Source: Shewanella sp. 1CM18E
GTDB lineage: Bacteria; Pseudomonadota; Gammaproteobacteria; Enterobacterales; Shewanellaceae
Assembly: GCF_023161665.1 (NCBI RefSeq)
Contig: NZ_JALNTW010000011.1
Coordinates: 62,001-126,000 of the forward strand
Direction: 5' to 3'
DNA length: 64,000 nucleotides
Shown: piece after piece, positions 47,216-55,752 of the stretch
How positions within the stretch are numbered: the first letter of the stretch is position 1
How the letters are laid out: each line of letters begins with the position of its first letter
Position numbers and translations under genes: made by a program
Notes under the pieces: generated by a model
Database searches by the model: none
What the model was told of the DNA's origin: nothing
The model's input: the letters and a program-made list of their open reading frames with translations, nothing else

Positions 47216-47341
47216 TTAAGACTCAACCAAAGCCCTTCATAACAGTAAAAAACCAATTGTTAGAATTTTGTGATAATTAGGCGATATTCCAGTGATAACC
47301 CTTTGCCACACTAAAACCATACAAAGCAAAGGAGCAATATT

Positions 47342-48043
47342 ATGAAACTAAATCAAGTCACCAAATTACTCATTCTAAGCAGTGTTATTAGCCTACCAGC
47401 GTCTGCTGCAGAGTTGGAAATAAGCATTACTAATCTCACCCACGGTAACCATTTCACCCCGCTATTAATTGCTGCACACGATGCAGATAGTCATCTTTTT
47501 CAAGTGGGTGAAATGGCAACTAGTGCCCTACAAAAAATGGCAGAAGGTGGTGATATCGGCGATTTAGATGCCGCTGTTATGGGTGCAAATGGCGTTACAG
47601 TGACCAATCCAGCAGGCGGACTGTTAGCACCAAGCGCTAAAATTGATGCCATCATGCTAGATTCAGGGGAGATGACCCACCTATCAATCACAGCCATGGT
47701 ACTACCAACTAATGACGCCTTTGTTGGCCTAGATGCTTGGAAAATCCCAACTGAAGCGGGTAGCTATACCTTTACGCTGAATGCTTATGATGCAGGCACC
47801 GAAGCCAATGATGAAATCGTTAATGGCGGAGGCATGTCAGGCGTTCCCGGGATCCCAGCAGCCCCTGGAGGTGATGGCGGTATGAACGCTACTGGCGTAA
47901 TGGACATGAGCAGTAATGATAAAGTGCATATCCACCCAGGCGTGCTAGGTGACACCGATTTACAAGGCGGCATGAGCGACCTTGATAGTCGAGTGCATCG
48001 CTGGTTAAATCCTGTTGCTCGCGTCACAGTTACCGTGAAGTAG
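47342..48043 (+). CDS. exported spondin-domain protein
   Basis: 233 residues with a signal peptide (ending PASAAE, about residue 22) and a bacterial spondin_N-type domain: ITNLTHGNHFTPLLIAAHDA, LFQVGEMATSALQKMAEGGD, NDAFVGLDAW, NAYDAGTEAND, then DKVHIHPGVLGD and HRWLNPVARV. A Gly/Pro/Met-rich insert lies at about 160-185. Bacterial members have no settled function; the His and Asp pattern might bind metal. Ten bases before a paralogue that is a lipoprotein. GGAG precedes the ATG. Confidence 0.78.
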   Translation: MKLNQVTKLLILSSVISLPASAAELEISITNLTHGNHFTPLLIAAHDADSHLFQVGEMATSALQKMAEGGDIGDLDAAVMGANGVTVTNPAGGLLAPSAKIDAIMLDSGEMTHLSITAMVLPTNDAFVGLDAWKIPTEAGSYTFTLNAYDAGTEANDEIVNGGGMSGVPGIPAAPGGDGGMNATGVMDMSSNDKVHIHPGVLGDTDLQGGMSDLDSRVHRWLNPVARVTVTVK

Positions 48044-48053
48044 GAGGTTAACC

Positions 48054-48785
48054 ATGAATATCTCCAAACTAAGATTCAAAACAAGTAGTCTCGCTGCACT
48101 AAGTGTAGGTGCGTTATTACTGGGTGGCTGTTCTGATAACGATCACACAAGCCCAGCCCCAGTTACTCCACCTGCAGTAACGCCAACAATGCAGGACTAC
48201 ACTATTAGCGTTACAAACCTAACAGCTAACCAACCCATGTCGCCAATCGCGGTTGTCACGCACGAGGCTGATAGCGTGCTTTGGAGCAGCGGTGAAAGCG
48301 CAAGCTTGGCACTAGAAACCTTAGCGGAATCAGGTGATGCTAGTGGCTTAACTGACGAAACCGGAGTGACAGAACTTGTTAGTGGCGCAGGCATTTTAAT
48401 GCCTGGGGCGAGTGAAGAGATAAGCTTAAGTCTTGACTCAAATTCTGTTGCTGACTTATCTGTAGTGACAATGTTGGTTAATACTAACGATGCCTTTGCC
48501 GGCTTTACCGGTTATGACTTAAGCAGTTTAGCCGTTGATGAGTCTATGGTATTTAGAGTGATAACCTATGATGCAGGTACAGAAGCCAATAGCGAAGCCA
48601 AAGGCACGATCCCAGGTCCCGCTGACGGTGGAGAAGGATTTAATGCAGCCCGAGATGACACAGATAAAGTGCACGCTCACCCGGGAGTTATTAGCAGCGA
48701 TGACGGCCTAAGTGACTCAGTACTCAATGCTTCACATCGCTTTGATAATCCAACACTACTTATCAAAATAAGCCGCACCGAATAA
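48054..48785 (+). CDS. spondin-domain lipoprotein
   Basis: 243 residues, a paralogue of the preceding gene, with a lipoprotein signal (LLLGGC at about 23-28) and an acidic/Pro linker. Shared motifs: VTNLTANQPMSPIAVVTHEA, LWSSGESASLALETLAESGD, NDAFAGF, TYDAGTEANSE and DKVHAHPGV, with HRFDNP at the end. An Asp at +2 of the mature protein is absent (Ser follows Cys), so by the usual rule it should go to the outer membrane. Co-transcribed with the first spondin gene. Confidence 0.78.
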   Translation: MNISKLRFKTSSLAALSVGALLLGGCSDNDHTSPAPVTPPAVTPTMQDYTISVTNLTANQPMSPIAVVTHEADSVLWSSGESASLALETLAESGDASGLTDETGVTELVSGAGILMPGASEEISLSLDSNSVADLSVVTMLVNTNDAFAGFTGYDLSSLAVDESMVFRVITYDAGTEANSEAKGTIPGPADGGEGFNAARDDTDKVHAHPGVISSDDGLSDSVLNASHRFDNPTLLIKISRTE

Positions 48786-48874
48786 GTATTAACTAATGTA
48801 GATTAAAAATAGTACGCAATAAATGTTTCTATTGGCGGGTCTTGTTGGCAAGGACTCGCCTTTGGGAGCTAAGC

Positions 48875-49606
48875 ATGAACGGAGCAAGCACAAGCAATGA
48901 TCATATTGCTAATAAGCAAATCTTACTTGTTGAGGGTGAGCAAGACTTAGCCAAGCTAGTAATGCTAAATCTAAAAAGTATGAATCATGATGTGATCCAT
49001 TGCACCACACTGCAACAGGCGCAGCAATGTTTGCGTAATAGCAAAATAGATTTGATTTTGATGGACAGAATGCTACCTGATGGCGACGCAATTACCTTGT
49101 GCCAACAGTTTCGTGATGCCGGAAACGAATTGCCTTGCATGATGCTCAGCACTAAAAACTCAGAAGCCGATATCGTTTTGGGCCTTGAGTCTGGCGCCGA
49201 CGATTATCTAGTTAAACCTTTTAGCCTGTTGGAGCTTAGAGCACGAGTAAAAGCTTTAATACGCCGCTCAAAACTAGCAGAGAAACAAGAGCATGCACTA
49301 AAATTTGAAGGCATTACCATAGATTGTAATACCCGAGAGGTGATCGCCTTTAACGAAGTGCTCGAACTCACAGCCAGAGAGTTCGATCTATTGCTTTATC
49401 TTGCCCAGCATCCTAAACAAGTATTTAGCCGTATGCAGTTATTAGAAGCTGTTTGGGGTTATTCTTACTCAGGTTATGAGCATACTGTGAATAGTCATGT
49501 AAACCGTTTACGATCTAAACTTTCTCGCAATGATCTCACCTCAAAACTGGTCAGAACCGTATGGGGAGTTGGCTACAAATTTACCCCACCAGTTGCGCAA
49601 GCATAA
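48875..49606 (+). CDS. orphan OmpR-family response regulator
   Basis: 243 residues: a receiver domain (about 17-128) and an OmpR-type winged helix (about 145-238; LTAREFDLLLYLAQHP, HVNRLRSKL, VRTVWGVGYKF). The phospho-acceptor Asp is in LILMDRMLPDG and the Lys in YLVKPF, but the usual pair of acidic residues after the first strand reads VEGEQDL, so one position is altered. No histidine kinase gene is adjacent. The frame opens at 48842; the ATG at 48875 has GGGAG upstream. It is 90 bases after the spondin lipoprotein gene and probably in the same unit. Confidence 0.88.
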   Translation: MNGASTSNDHIANKQILLVEGEQDLAKLVMLNLKSMNHDVIHCTTLQQAQQCLRNSKIDLILMDRMLPDGDAITLCQQFRDAGNELPCMMLSTKNSEADIVLGLESGADDYLVKPFSLLELRARVKALIRRSKLAEKQEHALKFEGITIDCNTREVIAFNEVLELTAREFDLLLYLAQHPKQVFSRMQLLEAVWGYSYSGYEHTVNSHVNRLRSKLSRNDLTSKLVRTVWGVGYKFTPPVAQA

Positions 49607-49643
49607 GACCCAATAATAATCCGAGCTTTCAAATGACAGAAAC

Positions 49644-49673
49644 AATAAAGGCCCAGTAAACTGAGCCTTTATT
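49644..49673. terminator. bidirectional terminator between the response regulator and hemE
   Basis: AATAAAGGC (49644-49652) pairs with GCCTTTATT (49665-49673), with CAGT/ACTG inside. Confidence 0.85.
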
Positions 49674-49705
49674 CATCGTTAACGATATGCTGTTAAGCGA
49701 ATCGA

Positions 49706-50770
49706 TTACTTGTGGTATTTAGCCGATAACTCATGGACTGAGTTAATGAACGAACCTGCACGCTCTGGATCAACGTGCTGGTGAATACCGTGGCCCAAGT
49801 TAAATACGTGGCCAGTACCTTCACCATAAGCAGATAGAATTTGATCCACTTCTTGATGAATACGCTCTGGTGTACCGTAAAGTACTGATGGATCCATGTT
49901 GCCTTGTAGTGCAACTTTATGACCTACACGGCGACGTGCATCACCGATATCTACAGTCCAGTCTAGACCTAGTGCATCACAGCCAGTTTCAGCCATAGAC
50001 TCTAGCCATAGTCCGCCACCTTTAGTGAACAGAGTCACTGGAACTTGGCGACCGTCTGCATGGCGAGTTAGGCCATCAACAATCTTTTGCATGTAGCGTA
50101 GAGAGAATTCACGGTATGCGTGGTGAGAAAGCGCGCCACCCCATGAATCGAAAATCATTAGTGACTGAGCACCGTTAGCAACTTGCGCGTTCAAGTACAA
50201 AGTCACTGAGTCAGCTAGCTTGTCTAGTAGCATATGCAAAGTAGCTGGCTCTTCGTAAGCCATCTTTTTAATCTTTTCAAACGCTTTGCTAGAACCGCCT
50301 TCAACCATGTAAGTGGCTAGAGTCCAAGGTGAACCTGAGAAACCGATTAACGGTACTTCGCCTTTAAGTTCACGACGGATAGTGCTTACAGCACGCATTA
50401 CATAGCCAAGTTCATCTTCTGGATCTGGAATGCAAAGCTTTTTGATTGAGTCGATGGTGTCGGTAGGACGTTCGAAACGTGGACCTTCGCCAGCTTCAAA
50501 ATACAGGCCTAAGCCCATTGCATCAGGAACAGTAAGAATGTCTGAGAACAAGATTGCAGCATCTAAGTCGTAACGACGTAGTGGCTGTAGGGTCACTTCA
50601 CAAGCTAAGTCTTGGTTCTTACAAAGAGACATGAAGTCGCCAGCTTCAGCGCGGGTGGCTTTATATTCTGGAAGATAACGACCAGCTTGACGCATCATCC
50701 AGACAGGAGTTCTGTCGACAGGCTGTTTTAATAACGCACGTAAATAACGATCATTCTTTAATTCTGCCAT
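49706..50770 (-). CDS. hemE: uroporphyrinogen decarboxylase
   Basis: 354-residue enzyme converting uroporphyrinogen III to coproporphyrinogen III in heme synthesis. It carries the [11 protein letters not shown] signature with the substrate-binding Arg near 27-37, [12 protein letters not shown] with its Asp, [17 protein letters not shown], and the ending [14 protein letters not shown]. Complete. Neighbour of rsd, as in E. coli. Confidence 0.97.
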   Translation of the reverse strand: MAELKNDRYLRALLKQPVDRTPVWMMRQAGRYLPEYKATRAEAGDFMSLCKNQDLACEVTLQPLRRYDLDAAILFSDILTVPDAMGLGLYFEAGEGPRFERPTDTIDSIKKLCIPDPEDELGYVMRAVSTIRRELKGEVPLIGFSGSPWTLATYMVEGGSSKAFEKIKKMAYEEPATLHMLLDKLADSVTLYLNAQVANGAQSLMIFDSWGGALSHHAYREFSLRYMQKIVDGLTRHADGRQVPVTLFTKGGGLWLESMAETGCDALGLDWTVDIGDARRRVGHKVALQGNMDPSVLYGTPERIHQEVDQILSAYGEGTGHVFNLGHGIHQHVDPERAGSFINSVHELSAKYHK

Positions 50771-51070
50771 TTGGCTTGATTCCTAAACTTATAGTGATAT
50801 CCGCTTGGGTCAGTAGTTTAGCATTTACGTTAATAAAGTAACCTGTAACGGTAAAATAATGTGACAAGTAACGCGACTAAATCCACCAACTCTGAGATAG
50901 GTAACATTATTGGTATATTCAGACTGGTTATTTTATGGCGACAAATCACAGTTCACAGCTTGAGATGAAAACGTGAAACAGATTCACATCAGAGCTTAAC
51001 CTAAGCTGTATGGCTCGCAATGTGACAGAAAAAAGTTGCACCTCTTAGTTAGCTTTGGTATAAAAAGTCT
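50771..51070. other. intergenic region upstream of hemE and a predicted small RNA
   Basis: No gene seen. It contains a GTGAA-N5-TTCAC palindrome near 50973-50987 and the promoter described for the small RNA. Confidence 0.4.
51036..51064 (+). promoter_or_regulatory. promoter of the predicted small RNA
   Basis: -35 TTGCAC (51036-51041), a 17-base spacer, and -10 TATAAA (51059-51064). A start near 51071 is expected. Confidence 0.55.
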
Positions 51071-51165
51071 GCGCTAGCAAGAACAATCAAGAAGCTCGTC
51101 GCATCGAGCCCGCAAAAAACTTTACTCGCCCAGCGATAGATTTCTATCGCTGGGCATTTTATTTT
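51071..51165 (+). ncRNA. predicted small RNA between hemE and rsd
   Basis: A transcript of about 95 bases is predicted from a 17-bp-spaced promoter to a strong terminator. The terminator stem is 13 perfect pairs (51128-51140 with 51143-51155) followed by ATTTTATTTTATA. A second hairpin, GCTCG/CGAGC, lies upstream, then a single-stranded A-rich stretch. No open frame with a ribosome site fits inside. The rsd start is 136 bases further on, so this is not simply a leader of rsd unless the terminator is conditional. Confidence 0.55.
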
Positions 51166-51301
51166 ATAGCACTTTGTTTACAAGTCTTACAGTAAACCCC
51201 TCGTTCAGTATTTACGCATATTTCCTTTAAAAATGGTTGATCAAAACCGTATTCTTCCCCTACATTAGAGGTACAGAGACGGATTTTAATCGGGGAAAAC
51301 C

Positions 51302-51769
51302 ATGCTAAGAAAGCTAGAGAAAGCCGAACAAAAATGGGGCGGTTCAAATACGCTTATAGATCAGTGGTTAAACAATCGTCGTAACCTACTTATCAACTAT
51401 TGCCAGATTGCTGGGATCCCGCCGTATGAAGTAACTGATAAGTCATTACCTGCATTCGATTCAGTCAAACAGTTTTGCGATCAACTGATGGACTATGTTT
51501 CTGAAGGACATTTCGAGATCTACAATCAGGTAGTTGCCGCCTGCGAGAAGAATGGTCACTCAAGCCAGGCGCTCGCTCAGCAGCTAGTTCCTCAGATCAG
51601 TGAAACCACTGACACTGCATTAGACTTCAACGACAAATACACCGAAGCTGATGATGAAAAAGTGCTGTTCCATTTAGATAAAGACCTATCGTCTTTAGGT
51701 CATGCAATGGAAACTCGCTTTGCACTTGAAGATAAATTGCTAGAAGTGCTTCACAGCAAACACTCTTAA
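51302..51769 (+). CDS. rsd: Rsd/AlgQ anti-sigma70 factor
   Basis: 155-residue Rsd homologue: RKLEKAEQKWGGSNTLIDQWL at the start, NNRRNLLINY, FCDQLMDYVSEGHFEIY, and the ending LGHAMETRFALEDKLLEVL. Rsd binds the housekeeping sigma factor and helps shift RNA polymerase use in stationary phase. GGGGAAAACC precedes the ATG. Beside hemE, as in E. coli. Confidence 0.9.
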   Translation: MLRKLEKAEQKWGGSNTLIDQWLNNRRNLLINYCQIAGIPPYEVTDKSLPAFDSVKQFCDQLMDYVSEGHFEIYNQVVAACEKNGHSSQALAQQLVPQISETTDTALDFNDKYTEADDEKVLFHLDKDLSSLGHAMETRFALEDKLLEVLHSKHS

Positions 51770-51784
51770 GACTTAAAGAAGGTA

Positions 51785-51825
51785 CTAGGACGCTACGCTG
51801 CTAGGTCGGACTGCGTCCTGCTAGA
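51785..51825 (+). repeat. hairpin in the rsd 3' region
   Basis: AGGACGC (51787-51793) pairs with GCGTCCT (51813-51819), with CTAG at both outer edges and repeated CTAGG words between. No T-run follows, so it is not a plain terminator. Confidence 0.5.
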
Positions 51826-51880
51826 AAAGTAACAAGCAAACACAGTTCTAGCTTCTAGCAAAGAGTATAACGAATTAACG

Positions 51881-51909
51881 AAAAGGCCAGCTGATTAGCT
51901 GGCCTTTTT
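51881..51909. terminator. terminator between rsd and acnB
   Basis: AAAAGGCCAGCT (51881-51892) pairs with AGCTGGCCTTTT (51897-51908); T-runs on both strands. Confidence 0.9.
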
Positions 51910-51925
51910 AGTGCTCCAATCTAGC

Positions 51926-54523
51926 TTACACTGCTGATTGGAAAATCACTTCATCTGCTTTTGCCGTGTACGATGCAATTTGATCGAAGTTCAGGTAACG
52001 ATAAGTGTCAGCTGCTGTTGCATCTAACTCTTTAGCGTATGTCTGATACTCATCAGGTGATGGTAAACGACCAAGTAGTGCAGCAACTGCAGCTAACTCA
52101 GCAGAAGCCAAGTAAACGTTAGCACCTGTACCTAGACGGTTAGGGAAGTTACGCGTAGAGGTAGACACTACGGTTGCACCTTCAGCCACACGTGCTTGGT
52201 TACCCATACACAGTGAACAACCAGGGATCTCGATACGCGCACCGACACGACCGAAGATAGCGTAGTAACCTTCTTCAGTTAGCTGATCACGGTCCATCTT
52301 AGTTGGCGGCGCAATCCATAGGCGTGTTGGTAAGGTTGATGCGAACTTATCTAGCATCTTACCTGTTGCACGGAAGTGACCGATGTTAGTCATACAAGAA
52401 CCAACGAATACTTCGTCAATCTTAGTATCAACTACTGATGACAGTAGAATCGCATCATCTGGATCGTTTGGTGCACAAAGAATTGGCTCTTTGATTTCAT
52501 TCAAATCGATTTCGATAACTTCAGCATATTCTGCATCGCTATCCGCTTCCATTAGCTCAGGGTTTGCTAACCACTCTTGCATCGCAGTGATACGGCGCTC
52601 AATTGTACGGCGATCGCCATAACCTTCGCTGATCATCCACTTAAGCATAACGATGTTTGAGTTTAGGTATTCGATAATAGGATCTTTACCTAACTTAATG
52701 GTACAACCTGCAGCGCTTCGCTCTGCCGATGCATCAGAAAGCTCGAATGCTTGCTCAACTTTAAGCTGCTCAAGACCTTCAATTTCAAGTACGCGACCAG
52801 AGAAAGCGTTGATCTTGCCTTTCTTCTCAACAGTCAACAGACCCATTTCAATCGCTTTGTGCGGAATAGCATGAACTAAATCACGTAGCGTAATACCTGG
52901 CTGCATTTCACCTTTAAAGCGAACTAATACCGACTCAGGCATATCCAGTGGCATCACGCCAGTTGCAGCAGCAAATGCTACTAGACCAGAACCTGCAGGG
53001 AATGAAATACCAATAGGGAAACGCGTATGCGAGTCACCACCTGTACCTACAGTATCAGGCAGTAGCATGCGGTTTAACCACGAGTGAATTACACCGTCAC
53101 CAGGACGCAGTGCAACACCGCCGCGGTTCATGATGAAATCAGGAAGTGTGTGGTGAGTATTTACGTCAACAGGCTTTGGATATGCCGCAGTGTGACAGAA
53201 AGACTGCATGGTTAAGTCAGCGCTGAAACCAAGACATGCTAAATCTTTTAGCTCATCACGAGTCATAGGACCTGTAGTATCTTGCGAACCTACAGAGGTC
53301 ATCTTAGGCTCACAATATTGGCCAGGGCGAATACCAGTAACACCACATGCTTTACCTACCATCTTCTGTGCAAGGGTATAACCTTTGCCAGTATCAGCCA
53401 CATCTTGTGGGCGCACAAATTCAGTTGATGCTTCAAGGTTTAGCGTTTCACGTGCACGGTCAGTTAGACCACGACCAATGATTAATGGAATACGGCCACC
53501 AGCACGTACTTCGTCCATCAACACATCAGTTTTCAGTGAAAACTCAGAAATAACTTCTTCTGTGCCATGACGCTTAACAATACCCTGGTATGGGTAGATA
53601 TCGATAACATCACCCATTTCCATCTTGCTTACGTCTAGCTCGATTGGCAATGCACCCGCATCTTCCATAGTGTTGAAGAAGATTGGCGCGATTTTGCCAC
53701 CTAAACAGAAACCACCTGCACGCTTGTTTGGTACATTCGGGATATCATCGCCCATGAACCATAGCACTGAGTTAGTTGCAGATTTACGTGATGAACCCGT
53801 ACCCACAACGTCACCCACATAAACAAGTGGGAAACCTTTGGTTTTTAGCGATTCAATTTCTTTGATTGGACCGATAACACCCGCTTCATCTGGCACGATA
53901 CCTTCACGCGCGTTCTTTAGCATCGCAAGTGCGTGCAATGGAATATCTGGGCGTGACCATGCATCAGGTGCAGGTGATAAATCATCGGTATTAGTCTCGC
54001 CAGAGACTTTAAATACGGTTAGCGAGATTTTTTCAGCAAGCTTTGGACGAGATAGGAACCACTCGGCTTCAGCCCAAGAGTGAACAACTTGCTTAGCAAA
54101 GTCGTTACCCGCTTGCATTTTTTCGACTACGTCATGGTACGCATCGAACATAAGTAGAGTGTGAGATAAGGCTTTTACTGCCAGTGGAGCTTGTGCTTCG
54201 TTATCTAGTTGAGCAATTAACGGCTCAATGTTGTAACCACCTTGCATGGTGCCAAGTAGCTCTACAGCGCGCTCTGACGATAAAATTGAAGATGATGCTT
54301 CGCATTTTGCTACTGCATCTAAAAAGCCTGCTTTAACATATGCGGCTTCATCAACACCTGGTGGGATACGGTTTTCAAGCAGATCAAGAATGAACTCTTC
54401 TTCACCTGCAGGTGGATTCTTTACCAATTCTACTAGCTCTGATACCTGTTGGGCATCTAATGGCTTAGGGACTACGCCCTCTGAAGCACGTTCTGCGACG
54501 TGTTTACGATATGCTTCTAGCAC
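51926..54523 (-). CDS. acnB: aconitate hydratase B
   Basis: TCA-cycle aconitase B, interconverting citrate and isocitrate, with possible 2-methylaconitate activity in some bacteria. The HEAT-like domain is at the N-terminus, then [20 protein letters not shown], and the Fe-S cysteines are in [10 protein letters not shown] and [11 protein letters not shown]. The long frame opens at 54574, but the homology begins [15 protein letters not shown], and a GTG at 54523 with AGAGGA upstream gives exactly 865 residues, the E. coli AcnB length. That start is chosen. A CRP-like site lies about 120 bases upstream. Confidence 0.95.
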   Translation of the reverse strand: MLEAYRKHVAERASEGVVPKPLDAQQVSELVELVKNPPAGEEEFILDLLENRIPPGVDEAAYVKAGFLDAVAKCEASSSILSSERAVELLGTMQGGYNIEPLIAQLDNEAQAPLAVKALSHTLLMFDAYHDVVEKMQAGNDFAKQVVHSWAEAEWFLSRPKLAEKISLTVFKVSGETNTDDLSPAPDAWSRPDIPLHALAMLKNAREGIVPDEAGVIGPIKEIESLKTKGFPLVYVGDVVGTGSSRKSATNSVLWFMGDDIPNVPNKRAGGFCLGGKIAPIFFNTMEDAGALPIELDVSKMEMGDVIDIYPYQGIVKRHGTEEVISEFSLKTDVLMDEVRAGGRIPLIIGRGLTDRARETLNLEASTEFVRPQDVADTGKGYTLAQKMVGKACGVTGIRPGQYCEPKMTSVGSQDTTGPMTRDELKDLACLGFSADLTMQSFCHTAAYPKPVDVNTHHTLPDFIMNRGGVALRPGDGVIHSWLNRMLLPDTVGTGGDSHTRFPIGISFPAGSGLVAFAAATGVMPLDMPESVLVRFKGEMQPGITLRDLVHAIPHKAIEMGLLTVEKKGKINAFSGRVLEIEGLEQLKVEQAFELSDASAERSAAGCTIKLGKDPIIEYLNSNIVMLKWMISEGYGDRRTIERRITAMQEWLANPELMEADSDAEYAEVIEIDLNEIKEPILCAPNDPDDAILLSSVVDTKIDEVFVGSCMTNIGHFRATGKMLDKFASTLPTRLWIAPPTKMDRDQLTEEGYYAIFGRVGARIEIPGCSLCMGNQARVAEGATVVSTSTRNFPNRLGTGANVYLASAELAAVAALLGRLPSPDEYQTYAKELDATAADTYRYLNFDQIASYTAKADEVIFQSAV

Positions 54524-54925
54524 GGCAACATTCCTCTTATTTTGGCGTTCTAACAGCCAAACTGCAGATCTCAAACAGACGCTAGCAGTTCGACAGACTC
54601 GATCCTTAATTCGAGCGCCATTATACTACAGCTTTGCAAAAGTATGAATTAGATCACACTCACACCGAAGCAGAACGACACCCAGTCGACATCTCGAGCT
54701 ATACAGTAAAACTATTTGTTTAAAAAGAAAACTAGACCATAGTGTGAAACATTGATCTAAATTATATAAATCATACATTTAAATCACTCCATACCTACTT
54801 ATTCAATCTATTTAAAAGCATAAAACCACTCGCTTTTTAAGGATTAATTTGTATGATTATTATCAAAAATGGCAATTTAAACGGCTAATATTCACCAAAG
54901 TTATAATGAACATAATTGGATACTT
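54524..54925. other. divergent intergenic region (acnB / hxpB)
   Basis: No gene seen. Promoters of both genes should lie here. Apart from the CRP-like site it is AT-rich without clear repeats. Confidence 0.4.
54641..54662 (-). promoter_or_regulatory. CRP-like site upstream of acnB
   Basis: On the minus strand AGTGTGATCTAATTCATACT has a perfect left half TGTGATCTA and a weak right half. E. coli acnB is activated by CRP. Confidence 0.45.
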
Positions 54926-55594
54926 ATGAGTAAACCTAAGCTAAAAGCGGTTATTTTCGATATGGACGGGGTGCTAATTGACTCAGAACCAACCTGGCAA
55001 ATAGCCATTTTTAAAGTTATGAGCGACCTTGGTTTAAACGTGACAATGCAAGATATGACGCTAACAACCGGACTGCGTATCGACCAAGTTGTTGAGTTTT
55101 GGTATCAGCGCTGCCCATGGGCTAATTACAATAATCAGCAAACCGCACAAGCCATTGTAGATCAGGTTGTCAGCCATATTTTAGCCGATGGTCAACCGAT
55201 GCAAGGTGTAAATGAGGCGCTTAAAGCTTGTAAAGCGCTAGAGCTAAAAGTTGGCTTAGCCACATCGTCTTCAAGCGAGATTATTAATGCCGTTTTAAAC
55301 AGATTACAAATAGAAAGCTATTTTCAAGCCATTGAATCTGCAGAAAACCTGCAATACGGTAAACCTCATCCTGAGGTCTATTTAAATTGTGCTGCTGCAC
55401 TGAATATTGATCCAATCAATTGTTTAGCCATTGAAGATTCATTTAATGGATTAGTCGCCGCCCGCGCGGCAAACATGCAAACAGTGGCGATACCAGAGCC
55501 TCAACATGCCCATCTGACTAAATGGGCTATCGCCCACCAGCAACTTGATAGCCTGCTAGATCTCGCAGCTTACATAGCAAAGTCACCAAGGTAA
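54926..55594 (+). CDS. hxpB: HAD-superfamily phosphatase, HxpB (YniC) type
   Basis: 222-residue sugar-phosphate phosphatase. Motif I is IFDMDGVLIDSEP (nucleophile Asp), then GLRIDQVVEFWYQRCPW, which is specific to the HxpB/YniC group, motif II LATSSSSEI, motif III GKPHPEVYL and motif IV CLAIEDSFNG. The E. coli enzyme acts on hexitol and sugar phosphates such as 2-deoxyglucose-6-phosphate. Subfamily assignment is strong; substrate range here is inferred. Confidence 0.88.
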   Translation: MSKPKLKAVIFDMDGVLIDSEPTWQIAIFKVMSDLGLNVTMQDMTLTTGLRIDQVVEFWYQRCPWANYNNQQTAQAIVDQVVSHILADGQPMQGVNEALKACKALELKVGLATSSSSEIINAVLNRLQIESYFQAIESAENLQYGKPHPEVYLNCAAALNIDPINCLAIEDSFNGLVAARAANMQTVAIPEPQHAHLTKWAIAHQQLDSLLDLAAYIAKSPR

Positions 55595-55635
55595 TCAGCA
55601 GCAACAAAGCGCCTGTATAGCTAGAGCCTCTAACC

Positions 55636-55665
55636 AAAAAGCCCATCTGATGATGGGCTTTTGAT
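55636..55665. terminator. terminator after hxpB
   Basis: AAAAGCCCATC (55637-55647) pairs with GATGGGCTTTT (55652-55662). A-run and T-run allow use from both sides. Confidence 0.85.
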
Positions 55666-55752
55666 TTGTGACTATTGATTAAAGACGACATATTTAGCGC
55701 GATAGCTTCTACCTATAACTTGGACCTACAAATTAGCGCTATAACATGGCAG

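Noticed and set aside
51159..51347. 62-codon minus-strand frame
   Set aside because: It runs antisense across the start of rsd and past the small-RNA terminator, with no ribosome site or family resemblance.
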